Shown: positions 1 through 7,307 of the stretch, piece after piece
How the letters are laid out: each line of letters begins with the position of its first letter
Position numbering within the stretch: position 1 is the first letter of the stretch
Notes under the pieces: generated by a model
Database searches by the model: none
What the model was told of the DNA's origin: nothing
Seen by the model: only the letters and a program-made list of their open reading frames with translations
Position numbers and translations under genes: made by a program
Origin: Salibacteraceae bacterium
GTDB taxonomy: Bacteria; Bacteroidota; Bacteroidia; Flavobacteriales_G; Salibacteraceae
DNA: 64,000 nt
Assembly (NCBI GenBank): GCA_018401875.1
Contig: JAGYJZ010000005.1
Location: 1 to 64,000, forward strand
Direction of reading: 5' to 3'

Positions 1-315
1 TGTCAATTGAGACATACTGAATCTAAAGAAATGAAAACAACAATTAAAGAAAATTACAAAACTTTAGCAGGACATTTAGAAAAAATAATTGAATTGGTTC
101 AACCTAAAATTATTTTCATATTCAATGCTTCTTTAGCTACTTTATTAAAGGAGAATAACTTTTTTTCATCCACTAATTTAGATGCTGAGCTAGGTTGTTA
201 TTTTTATAAAGACATTCCTGTAGTTTTAGCTAATCAACTTTCTGGAGGTGCAACTTCTTCTGTATACAGAGAGATGTTAATTTGGAATACAAAAAGAATA
301 TTAAATAAATTTTGA
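1..315 (+). CDS. C-terminal part of an unknown protein, cut by the window edge
   Basis: The frame is already open at base 1 and stops at 313-315, so this is the 3' part of a gene that begins outside the window. About 104 codons are visible. They are AT-rich, with a hydrophobic strand (PKIIFIFNASLATLL) and a conserved-looking tail containing ANQLSGGATS and a W-rich end (LIWNTKRIL). A second, isolated copy of this tail occurs at 3099-3194, so the family was duplicated locally. The strand-loop pattern faintly recalls the C-terminal half of uracil-DNA-glycosylase-like folds, but that is only an impression and I assign no function. Confidence 0.6.
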   Translation, partial: CQLRHTESKEMKTTIKENYKTLAGHLEKIIELVQPKIIFIFNASLATLLKENNFFSSTNLDAELGCYFYKDIPVVLANQLSGGATSSVYREMLIWNTKRILNKF

Positions 316-317
316 AA

Positions 318-370
318 CAAACTGAAAATCAACATAAAAAGGGAGTAAGTAAAATCTAAATATAATTATT
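318..370 (+). repeat. Shared leader, copy A (before the small broken gene)
   Basis: This AT-rich leader ends directly at an ATG. It contains CAACATAAAAAGGGAGTAAG followed by TAAA and a short AT stretch. A near-identical block lies at 2252-2300 before a different small gene. The two copies are followed by unrelated coding sequences, so the leader looks like a common expression or recombination segment. GGGAG/GGAG could act as a ribosome-binding site, but it is about 25 bases from the ATG, which is too far for a normal one. Confidence 0.5.
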
Positions 371-560
371 ATGCCAAATTACAGAATTACAGTATTAAAT
401 GATTTATGCAACGGAAAATTAAAAAAGGGAACTATCAGGAATTGTCACAACAATAAGTGATAAACCAGATTTTACAAAATTCAAGAAAGCTATTGGGTTT
501 GAATCAAGTCTATCTTATAATTTATATGGGAGTAACTTCTTAGTAGAGAAAATAAGTTAA
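371..560 (+). pseudogene. Small frameshifted hypothetical gene
   Basis: An ATG at 371 opens a frame (MPNYRITVLNDLCNGKLKK...) that hits TGA after about 30 codons. From about base 427 the neighbouring frame continues without a stop (ELSGIVTTISDKPDF...) to TAA at 558-560. Joined, they would make one protein of about 62 residues. This suggests a one-base frameshift near 420-430. It directly follows leader copy A and sits 6 bases before the next gene. The product is unknown. Confidence 0.45.
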
Positions 561-566
561 AAATTT

Positions 567-968
567 ATGAATTACTGTTCAAACTGTGGAAATAAATGTT
601 TGCCAGATGCATCTTTTTGTTCGTCATGTGGGTTTTCGTTACAATATGAAGAAAGTTATGAGGATAATAACAATAAGTCATTTTCACATGAATTTTCATC
701 AAATATTTTACTAGGAGGTAATATTCTTACACCTGATAAGATTATAATTAATGAATCAGGCGTAACCTTTATTAAAAGAAACAAATATCTGATTGGAAAA
801 GACAGAGTTCATATTTCTTTTAAAAATATTGCCTCAGTTAGTGTAGACCGAAAATTAATTGATGCAAATATTATTATTTCTAGTAAAGGATTTGGAGAAA
901 TCATCGGAAAAAATTTCTCCATTTCTGCCGCAAAAAAAATAGAAAAGTTAATTAATGAAAATGTTTGA
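567..968 (+). CDS. Zinc-ribbon plus PH-like domain protein (intact copy)
   Basis: This 133-residue protein has two parts. Residues 4-22 form a zinc ribbon with two CxxC pairs (CSNC and CSSC). Residues about 40-130 alternate strands and end in a helix (AAKKIEKLI), in the manner of bacterial PH-like domains. The pattern GVTFIKRNKYLIGKDR, then a strand ending in DRKLIDANIIISS, supports that fold. A diverged and broken paralog lies at 2659-3098. No signal peptide or membrane segment is seen, so it should be cytoplasmic. The fold call is from pattern only, and the role is unknown. It may bind a partner or nucleic acid through the zinc ribbon. Confidence 0.7.
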   Translation: MNYCSNCGNKCLPDASFCSSCGFSLQYEESYEDNNNKSFSHEFSSNILLGGNILTPDKIIINESGVTFIKRNKYLIGKDRVHISFKNIASVSVDRKLIDANIIISSKGFGEIIGKNFSISAAKKIEKLINENV

Positions 969-990
969 AAAAAACTAAAAAAAATAAATC

Positions 991-2229
991 ATGGCAAAAA
1001 ATTATACAAAATACACAGTAGCAGGTTTAGGCGAAAACTTGAACAAGCGAAAATTGGTTTTTGAAATCGTAAAAGATTATGCAGCCAAAAACAATCCTAG
1101 TTTTGAAGAATTGCAAAAAGTTTTCCCAGATGAAATTCAAGGTTCTTTAGGATTTATTAGAAAAAAATCTGATGTGAAAGATTTTAAACGTTTTAACATG
1201 AATGAACCACTTTCTGTAAAAAATGAAAGTAATGTAGTGGTTTCTAATCAGTGGGGAGAAAACATAGCTAATTTTCTAGAAGTAGCCGAAAATTTAGGAT
1301 ATAAAATTTCTTCCAAGATTCAAGAAGAAGAAAATACTATCGAAGCACCTGCTCCGGGTATCGAAAATGAAGTCAATATCAACATCAGTGGGCGAATATC
1401 AAATTACATGTTTGGTATTTTAGGAAATGAAGCTTATGCTGAATGTGAAAAAGCGTTGTCTTATGCATCAGATGACATTACAACAATGGCCGATTTTGTT
1501 AAGATGTACTATGAAACTACACTTTATGATGGCGATGGCATGGAAATTTTTCTAGAAAATATGGATATGGAACAATTTAATTCAAACTGTCCATTATTAT
1601 CAGAATTTTTAGAGCAAGTAAAAGAAGGTAATGCAAGTCATCTTCAGTTTTATGAAGATATTTTGGACATGTCTTGGGAACAAGTAAATATCATAGAAGA
1701 TGATGCATTAATAACAATTACAGTTGACGAAAAAGAAATTGTATCTGCTCAACCCTTGAAAGACTTTTTAGTAGAAATAGAACAGATTTTTGATGAAGAA
1801 GATGACCCTAAAGCTTTTGCAATGGCAAGGGAATTCTGGTCAAAAAATGGTGGTGATTTCAATATGGAAGATAGTGAGGAATTCCAAGTTAGTAAAGCTG
1901 CAAATGGCGTTTTATTATTTAACGAATGGATACAGCCCACTCGATTATTAGATTATCAAACACGCGAACGCAACATAACAGTTGAGCATGATAACATCGT
2001 AGATTTTGATTATTACTTTGATGCTGTAGATTTTGATGTTTCAAAATTAGCCTTTTTAAAATTTGCAAATGCAACGGATTTTCACGAATCAGGTCCTGAT
2101 TATGTAGGAAGTTATTTAGCTTACGACAATAACATAATAGAACCCGATCAAAATATTCATCGCGATAAAGGATTTACAATACATTATGAACCTACTTTTA
2201 AATCGTGTGATTTTCTTTTATTAGGGTAA
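991..2229 (+). CDS. Unknown acidic 412-residue protein
   Basis: The frame is long, intact and AT-rich, and begins at ATG 991, 22 bases after the zinc-ribbon gene. Residues 1-110 form a basic, helix-rich unit (KRKLVFEIVKDY, then FPDEIQGSLGFIRK, later VVVSNQWGENIANFLEVA). I recognise this as a recurring N-terminal module of accessory-gene proteins in Bacteroidota, without a firm function. Residues 110-412 are strongly acidic and match nothing I know. There is no signal peptide, membrane helix or catalytic motif. Its position among duplicated small genes and near defence genes suggests a mobile, conflict-related cargo. That is context only. Confidence 0.65.
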   Translation: MAKNYTKYTVAGLGENLNKRKLVFEIVKDYAAKNNPSFEELQKVFPDEIQGSLGFIRKKSDVKDFKRFNMNEPLSVKNESNVVVSNQWGENIANFLEVAENLGYKISSKIQEEENTIEAPAPGIENEVNINISGRISNYMFGILGNEAYAECEKALSYASDDITTMADFVKMYYETTLYDGDGMEIFLENMDMEQFNSNCPLLSEFLEQVKEGNASHLQFYEDILDMSWEQVNIIEDDALITITVDEKEIVSAQPLKDFLVEIEQIFDEEDDPKAFAMAREFWSKNGGDFNMEDSEEFQVSKAANGVLLFNEWIQPTRLLDYQTRERNITVEHDNIVDFDYYFDAVDFDVSKLAFLKFANATDFHESGPDYVGSYLAYDNNIIEPDQNIHRDKGFTIHYEPTFKSCDFLLLG

Positions 2230-2251
2230 ATTCGATATAACGAAAACTGTT

Positions 2252-2300
2252 GGAACAAGCCGAAAAACAACATTAAAAAGGAGTAGGTAAATTTAATATT
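2252..2300 (+). repeat. Shared leader, copy B
   Basis: This block matches leader copy A at 318-370. It contains CAACATTAAAAAGGAGTAGG then TAAA and an AT-rich run into ATG 2301, with a few substitutions and short indels relative to copy A. The genes after the two leaders are not visibly related, so the similarity is not just part of one duplicated gene. Confidence 0.5.
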
Positions 2301-2507
2301 ATGATGTTTAAAGTTAAAGTAAGAGTAGACGTTCACAGACGAGGTTTTACTAAAATGGAAGAATTTGAAACTATGATGGATTCAGATACGATTAGCAATT
2401 GTTCATCTAGTGGCAAAGGCAGAGAAGCAGTAGAGGCCGCATGGTGTAATTCTATGTTTCCTGGAGCTGACAAAGTAAGAATTATGAGTTGTCACAAAAT
2501 AGATTGA
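2301..2507 (+). CDS. Small hypothetical protein (68 aa)
   Basis: A 68-residue protein starts at ATG 2301 directly after leader copy B. It begins with a strand-like segment (MFKVKVRVDVH), has a Gly/Ser stretch (CSSSGKGREA) and ends MSCHKID. No known family is recognised. Its stop codon overlaps the TTG start of the next fragment (2504), which is tight operon-like packing. It may be a small single-domain accessory or immunity-type protein, but nothing in the sequence proves that. Confidence 0.5.
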   Translation: MMFKVKVRVDVHRRGFTKMEEFETMMDSDTISNCSSSGKGREAVEAAWCNSMFPGADKVRIMSCHKID

Positions 2508-2644
2508 AAAAACTTCTTTATATTGACCTTGATGGAGTCGTTGCCGATTTTATATCGGCAATGCATTCCCATCCCTTACGAGAAATTACTACTTTTGATG
2601 AACATCCAGATACCATACCGCATATTTTCAGATATTTCGTATAA
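2504..2644 (+). pseudogene. Stub of a HAD-type 5'-nucleotidase (N-terminus only, copy 1)
   Basis: A frame from TTG 2504, overlapping the previous stop, encodes KKLLYIDLDGVVADF. This is HAD motif I (DxDGV) in the form typical of bacterial 5'(3')-deoxyribonucleotidase (NT5C-like) proteins. It continues for about 30 residues (DEHPDTIPHIFR...) and stops at 2642-2644. A full enzyme has about 180 residues, so motifs II and III are missing and it cannot be active. A second N-terminal stub occurs at 4036. The truncation probably arose by deletion. Confidence 0.6.
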
Positions 2645-2658
2645 CAAATTTAACGATT

Positions 2659-3098
2659 ATGAACTATTGTCCTAATTGTGGGTACTAACAGAACTAGAGG
2701 ATTTATTTTGTTCTTCTTGTGGTTTTGGGTTAAAGTCCCAAAACGTGTCTAGTCAAAAAATTCAAGATAGTTTTTCACATGAATTTTCATCAAATATCTT
2801 ACTCGGGGGTAACATTCTTACCCCTGATAAGTTATATATTGATGAAATAGGTGTAACATATACTAAGCGCAACAAATATTTGATAGGCAAAGACCGTGTT
2901 TTTTTGTCGTTTCAAAATATATCATCGATTAGGATTGATCGAAAGTTAATTGATGCAAATATTATTATATCGAGTAAGGGGGCTATAGAAATTATTGCAA
3001 AAGATTTTTCAATTGGAGATTCAAAGAAAATCTTAAGAATTAATATTCTGAAATTACTATACATAGGCCTAGATAAAGGTAATGCCCATTTTATTTAA
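2659..3098 (+). pseudogene. Frameshifted paralog of the zinc-ribbon/PH-like gene
   Basis: An ATG at 2659 begins MNYCPNCG, like the intact gene at 567 (MNYCSNCG), then hits TAA and TAG. The neighbouring frame resumes with FCSSCGFGLK and runs to 3096-3098. It keeps the same signature as the intact copy (SHEFSSNILLGGNILTPDK, KRNKYLIGKDRV, DRKLIDANIIISSKG). The break lies at about 2683-2700, between the two CxxC pairs. The C-terminus also differs from copy 1 after GDSKK. This is a decayed or recombined duplicate. Confidence 0.75.
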
Positions 3099-3194
3099 GC
3101 AAATCAACTTTCAGGAGGAGCAACTTCTAAAGTGCATAGAAAATTTCTGATTTGGCATAGTAAGAAACTTATAAATAATTTAACAGGTGAATGA
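3099..3194 (+). pseudogene. Orphan C-terminal tail, second copy of the gene at 1-315
   Basis: Immediately after the stop of the previous pseudogene, and in the same frame, the translation reads ANQLSGGATS, a basic helix, LIWHSKKL, then a stop at 3192-3194. This matches the tail of the gene at 1-315 (ANQLSGGATS ... LIWNTKRIL). No start codon or upstream part of that gene is present. It is therefore a rearranged fragment, and it overlaps the start of the next gene by a few bases. Confidence 0.7.
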
Positions 3195-4029
3195 AGAATT
3201 GTTTTCTCAATCATTAACCTATATAGAGGGATTGCACAACAAACTCTTTGGGATGCGCTATAGTAAAGATGACTTTGAGCAACTCAATGCCTTTTACAGT
3301 TCTAGTGGTCTCGAAAAAAACATAGACCTTCAGCCAATTTATGAAAAGGTAGAAGTGCTCACTATGCATGTCACGCAAAAACTGGTTGATGACGTTGAAC
3401 AAGAAGCAAGTGAGCTTATTGAGGAGTATTTAGTATATCATACGTCTATTTTTTTAGTGGATAGTTTTGCTTATGCCTCCCTTTCGGAAGCTTTAAAGCA
3501 TGCTTTAACCGTTTATCATGTTGTTCAAGAAAAGCGTATAGACCACAAATTATTTACAGCCTATCCAAAATTAGAACGCATATTATCTAAAAAAAAGATA
3601 AGCGATAGCATCATAGATGGTTGGTATTTCAATAATTATTTTTTCGCCATCAATCACTCTATATTTGAGCATCTAGGAGTAAACTTTGAAATCGTAAAAA
3701 CTACTGATAAAGCTTTTTGCGTAAGCGCTATAAATTTTTTAGAGCACGTTAATAGTTATAAGAAGGGTGAACGAATAAGTAAAATTTCCTCAAATTGGAC
3801 CCCTACCCGGAGTGGAAAAAAACGCTGGCGAGGAACTTGGCTTGACATGGTTGTAGAAGGTGAAAAAGGTGAATCAACACACGGTTTTGACTGGATTTCA
3901 GATAACGAGGTAATCTATCAAACTGCTTACGGTATTGGATTATCAGGAGGAAGCGAAACCTATTTGTATCATAAAGATTCACAAGGCAGTTGGCAAAAGG
4001 AGAAAACACTCCAAAAGTTAATCCGTTAA
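3187..4029 (+). CDS. Hypothetical protein, 280 aa
   Basis: An intact frame starts at GTG 3187 and stops at 4027-4029. The first 190 residues are predicted mostly helical (ELFSQSLTYIEGLHNKLFG..., then ALKHALTVYHVVQ). The last 85 are aromatic and basic (GKKRWRGTWLDM, GLSGGSETYLYHKDSQGSW), which suggests a small beta domain. No signal peptide or membrane helix is seen. I do not recognise the family. It is the last intact gene of the AT-rich cassette region and is followed by a truncated HAD stub. Confidence 0.6.
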   Translation: MNEELFSQSLTYIEGLHNKLFGMRYSKDDFEQLNAFYSSSGLEKNIDLQPIYEKVEVLTMHVTQKLVDDVEQEASELIEEYLVYHTSIFLVDSFAYASLSEALKHALTVYHVVQEKRIDHKLFTAYPKLERILSKKKISDSIIDGWYFNNYFFAINHSIFEHLGVNFEIVKTTDKAFCVSAINFLEHVNSYKKGERISKISSNWTPTRSGKKRWRGTWLDMVVEGEKGESTHGFDWISDNEVIYQTAYGIGLSGGSETYLYHKDSQGSWQKEKTLQKLIR

Positions 4030-4035
4030 TAGTAT

Positions 4036-4104
4036 ATGAATAAACCCATTATTTACATTGATATGGATGGGGTAATTGCTGATTTTTCAAAAGCGATTAA
4101 AAAG
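4036..4104 (+). pseudogene. Stub of a HAD-type 5'-nucleotidase (copy 2), fused into the abiEii 3' end
   Basis: ATG 4036 begins MNKPIIYIDMDGVIADFSK, a clear HAD motif I (DMDGV). After about 23 codons the sequence changes abruptly into the antisense of the AbiEii C-terminus. The true gene is therefore cut at about 4095-4105. It parallels the stub at 2504-2644. The AT-rich island ends at this junction. Confidence 0.65.
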
Positions 4105-4934
4105 CCTTCAAACCTGCGTATTCCGGTGGTGAGTTCAGTGAATATCGTTTTGTCCGGCTCTTCGGTATTTTTGGTTCGTTTGGCAATTAGTAAAGAAGTG
4201 GTGAAAATATCATCCAGTATATCCGACAAGCCAATTTCAAGTTCACGGTATTTGATTTCCTTAGCTCCAATTTTCTCAAAACTCAATGCAATTTCTTCTA
4301 CGCTTTTCACTTCATCAAACAGGCAGCCAATATCAAAGAGTTGCTTAATGATTTCCTGTTCTTTGTCCTTGCCATAAAGGATTCCAACGGTATTTGGAGC
4401 AAAAGCCGTGAGTTTGTCTCCTAAAATAGATTCAATAGAGGGAACAGCTACTTCCAATACTTCTTCTGATTCAATCCACTCCGATTGAATAGGAGCTGAT
4501 AATAGTCTTGAATAATCGGTCTGCTCAAACAAAATGTCCAACAACACAAAATGAGCACTTTGATTCAGACTCGATTCATAATCAAATTCGTAATGAGCTT
4601 TGGGAACACCTTCTTTGTAGCTTCTTCTATCTTGCAGATCCCATTTATTGAAATGTGAGTTAGCCACCACTTTGTCCAGGATAGCTTCAACTTCCTCTCT
4701 GCTTTGAGTAGTAATTATGTCAATATCTACCGAAAATCGTCTCGATTTGGAAAGCAACAATACCAAACTCGTTCCACCTTTAAAGGTGAAATCTAAACCA
4801 TTAGCTTTGAGTTGCTGCAATAAGGAAAGAGCATGTATCATTTTCTCCAGTATTGGAGGATTGATACGCTTCAAATGCTTTTGCTGCTTAAAGCCGTTGA
4901 TCCATTCTTTGGTAAAACAATGTGCTTTTATCAT
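4053..4934 (-). CDS. abiEii: AbiEii/AbiGii-family nucleotidyltransferase toxin
   Basis: A 293-residue toxin of the type IV AbiE toxin/antitoxin and phage-abortive-infection systems. Residues about 52-75 hold the nucleotidyltransferase signature FKGGTSL followed by RFSVDIDI (GG/S, then DxD), which binds nucleotide and metal. The rest is the helical region typical of the family. It overlaps the upstream antitoxin by 4 bases (ATGA), so the two are translationally coupled. The last 15 or so residues are antisense to the HAD stub at 4036, so the natural C-terminus was replaced by a rearrangement. It may still be functional, since the active site is intact. Confidence 0.85.
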   Translation of the reverse strand: MIKAHCFTKEWINGFKQQKHLKRINPPILEKMIHALSLLQQLKANGLDFTFKGGTSLVLLLSKSRRFSVDIDIITTQSREEVEAILDKVVANSHFNKWDLQDRRSYKEGVPKAHYEFDYESSLNQSAHFVLLDILFEQTDYSRLLSAPIQSEWIESEEVLEVAVPSIESILGDKLTAFAPNTVGILYGKDKEQEIIKQLFDIGCLFDEVKSVEEIALSFEKIGAKEIKYRELEIGLSDILDDIFTTSLLIAKRTKNTEEPDKTIFTELTTGIRRFEGFLIAFEKSAITPSISM

Positions 4935-5701
4935 TCTAAAATATCTTTTACAAAGTCACCAAAGTTGTTCTCTAAGTAACTTTTAATTTGTTCTTCTTTA
5001 TTTCTTCTTCTAGCGTAGCTAATGAGCTTGGTGAAGTTTACTTGATATCGTTTCAAAGCATTTTCAAACAGTGTATCCATTTCACTTCCCTGAATGGCAT
5101 AAAAGGTTACTGCATCGCTGTACACATCAATTAGTATTTTCTCTAAGGTCGGCACATAGACCTTATCCTTGGATTTTTCCTTGATGGCAATTTTCTGTAT
5201 TGGCGATCGGGTTATGAGTGGTTTGATAATGATAGAAATTTCACTTTCCACATACCTTTCCATGATGTCCTCTTTTGGATCGAGGTACACCCGGTACTGT
5301 TTAGATTCGGAATACGCATTGAATACTTCCTCTACAAAATCTTTTTCCACCTCCAGTATATAAAAAAAGGTTCCCAATTGATGTCGGGTAAAATCATTCA
5401 GCCATTCGGTACTCCACAGGCAGTAATCTAATTCATCAAATTCCTTTGCTACAATCTTGGATAATCGTGCCAGTTTATCTGATACAAATGGCTGGTAAGC
5501 TACTTTGTCGGAAATCGTGTAAACACCCATTTTCACTTGGTCAATCACTTTGCGTTTCACCAAATCATGAATTCTCCAGGTTAAAACACTTTCTGTGATT
5601 TCCGGATCCAAATCGGTTAAAAAGGAACTGAGGGTATCTCGGTTGAAATGCCCTTTGCCTTTAAAATGCTTCGATATTTGACGGTCAATGATTTTAGACA
5701 T
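4931..5701 (-). CDS. abiEi: AbiEi-type antitoxin (winged-helix N-terminus)
   Basis: This 256-residue protein sits directly upstream of the AbiEii toxin and overlaps it by 4 bases. Residues 1-65 look like a winged helix (KGHFNRDTLSSFL, LTWRIHDLVKRKVI, GVYTIS). The remainder is the C-terminal domain, with a basic tail (YARRRNKEEQIKSYL). In known AbiE systems this protein neutralises the toxin and represses its own promoter by binding repeats. The upstream sequence here contains three direct and one inverted copy of a 16-base motif (see 5704-5836), consistent with that mode of control. Confidence 0.75.
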   Translation of the reverse strand: MSKIIDRQISKHFKGKGHFNRDTLSSFLTDLDPEITESVLTWRIHDLVKRKVIDQVKMGVYTISDKVAYQPFVSDKLARLSKIVAKEFDELDYCLWSTEWLNDFTRHQLGTFFYILEVEKDFVEEVFNAYSESKQYRVYLDPKEDIMERYVESEISIIIKPLITRSPIQKIAIKEKSKDKVYVPTLEKILIDVYSDAVTFYAIQGSEMDTLFENALKRYQVNFTKLISYARRRNKEEQIKSYLENNFGDFVKDILE

Positions 5702-5703
5702 AG

Positions 5704-5836
5704 CTCAATTTTGCCAGTATTTAACTTTTTTGGCATATTTTGGATTTACTCATTTTTGCCAATAGTGCAAATATAATGACATTTTTTAGAAATACTCATT
5801 TTTGCCAGTAAAATGTATTTACTGGCATTTTTGAGT
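5704..5836 (-). promoter_or_regulatory. Repeated operator-like motif and promoter of the AbiE pair
   Basis: The motif CTCATTTTTGCCAGTA occurs at 5795-5810, with one mismatch at 5704-5719 and one at 5749-5764. These copies are about 45 bases apart. An inverted copy (TTTACTGGC ... GAGTA) lies at 5818-5836 and forms a 9-base perfect palindrome with 5804-5812. A minus-strand TAnnTTTG element (TATATTTG) lies at 5768-5775, between repeats. The repeats flank the -7 element and reach the antitoxin start codon, as expected for autorepression. Confidence 0.6.
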
Positions 5837-5883
5837 AAATTTTTAAGTACCTGAATTTATCCCCTACATAAATTCCAATACCC

Positions 5884-5912
5884 ATTTAATTTATACCTAG
5901 GATAAATTAAAT
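5884..5912. repeat. Perfect 11-base inverted repeat
   Basis: ATTTAATTTAT and its exact reverse complement flank a 7-base centre (ACCTAGG). No T-run typical of an intrinsic terminator follows on the plus strand. It lies exactly where coding similarity to the PtuA-like C-terminus begins, so it may be a regulator site or mark a rearrangement boundary. Confidence 0.5.
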
Positions 5913-5924
5913 CACTTCCTTTTT

Positions 5925-6242
5925 TGTACCGCTCTATATCCGGTTTTTGCCAACAAGTTTTTTCTCAACTCTACCATTGGTGCTTTTGCTGCTGATAAGA
6001 TCCAGAGTCTTTCAAACACCATCCTGGAGTTCACGGGATCAGCCGAGGAAGCAAAGCAATTGACCCAACAAATTGACATGATTGGAGAACCTGTAATCCG
6101 AGAAACGTTAAGACAGCAACTACAGGAGAAACTACAACCGCGTTCTGAGGCCGATCAAAAATTGCAGGAAGAGATTATGCGTCTTCGTAAGATAATAAAA
6201 AACAATAATCTACTTGACGATGATCTCTCTGGAAAGTCATAA
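5925..6242 (+). pseudogene. C-terminal remnant of a Septu PtuA-like ATPase
   Basis: The plus-strand frame is open from 5901 to TAA 6240-6242, but no plausible start codon or ATPase motifs precede it. From about 5949 it reads FLNSTIGAFAADKIQ, then ILEFTGSAEEAKQ, IDMIGEPVIRETL and a charged helix. I recognise this STIG.FA..KI and IGEP.I pattern as the C-terminal end of AAA/ABC-like ATPases in Septu and related defence systems. The Walker A, signature and Walker B regions are missing. It overlaps the HNH gene start by 23 bases, the usual ptuA-ptuB arrangement. Most of the gene has been deleted. Confidence 0.65.
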
Positions 6243-7220
6243 AAACTCCTTATTGGCACGAGGTATGGCTGCTAACCTTGACGATGCCAAACAGGCTTAT
6301 GGAATTGCGATGCATCCGTGGGTTCAGGCCAATATCAACAAATGGCTGGGGGTAAACCCTGCACATGAGCTCGCGCCTGTCTTTCGTATTTTGAGACACA
6401 ACTTATATGATGTTCTCACAGGTTCATTGGACTATTTTTTGAACACTCTGAATCCCAACCTAAGGCTTCGTCATCAGGTTCAACTCTTTTCGCCAGCTGA
6501 AAATAAGTTGATTTTGGGAGTGTTTGGGTATAAAAAATTTCGTGACAACAGCCTTAGCGAGCAATGGGCCGCATCGATAGGAGTGCGCACCTGTGTGTAT
6601 TGTAATGCGAGCTATGCCCTAAAATTGGGTAAGTCACACCGATCCAAACTGAAATTTACCATCGATCATTTTTTGCCCGAAAGCAGATACCCTCATTTGT
6701 GTCTATCGTTCTTCAATATGGTATCCTGCTGTTCGAATTGCAATACCACCAAGTCTTCTCGAACGCCCATTTATCCATTCAGGTATTATCCATTTGACAA
6801 GGCATTAGATGACTTTGCCGTTTTCCGTGTTGACCGTTCTTCTGTTTTAGAATTTCTGGTTAGCGGAGATGAAAACAAACTGAATCTTGGCCTAGAGTTA
6901 CGGCCAGACGTTAATCCAATCACATACTTACCCACATTGGAGGAATACGATGCGTTTTTTGATGTGCGAGGCTTGTATGCGCTTTTAAGATCGAGGTTGC
7001 TGCTCTGATTGCCAAGCTCATTCACTATGATAGAACACGAATGAATTCATTGCGAAATATACAGCTCGGAGTTGAGGATATGGACTCTCGTCTCGATCGC
7101 TACTTGCAAGGGGAATATCTGATAAAAGAGGATATCCTGATCCGTCCGTTAAGCAAACTTTACCGCGATATACGAACCGATCCCGCCATCCTGAGTATCA
7201 TTCAATCTATCACGAAATAA
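6220..7220 (+). pseudogene. Septu PtuB-like HNH endonuclease with one frameshift
   Basis: From ATG 6220 the protein has CVYC (residues 125-128), DHFLP (149-153), SFFN and CSNC (171-174). This is the zinc-stapled HNH nuclease of the PtuB type. The frame stops at 7008. The +1 frame then continues smoothly (FKIEVAALIAKL ... YLIKEDILIRPL ... SIIQSITK) to TAA 7218-7220. One extra T in the TTTT run at 6983-6986 would restore a single protein of about 334 residues. The HNH core lies before the break, so a truncated nuclease could be made. Without its PtuA partner it is unlikely to work as a defence system. The start overlaps the PtuA remnant. Confidence 0.7.
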
Positions 7221-7307
7221 ACTTGCTTTATTACCTTAGACTTAAAACCCTATGTTTTTTTGGGGTCATAAGGGCACAATTTCAAAACCTCTTTAGCACA
7301 GAAGAGT

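Noticed and set aside
318-370. Integron attC-like site between small genes
   Set aside because: The shared leader has no paired GTTRRRY/RYYYAAC core sites, and no integrase gene is visible.
6214-7008. Programmed frameshift in the HNH gene
   Set aside because: No slippery heptamer with a downstream structure was seen. The partner ATPase is also broken, so simple decay or a sequencing error is more likely.
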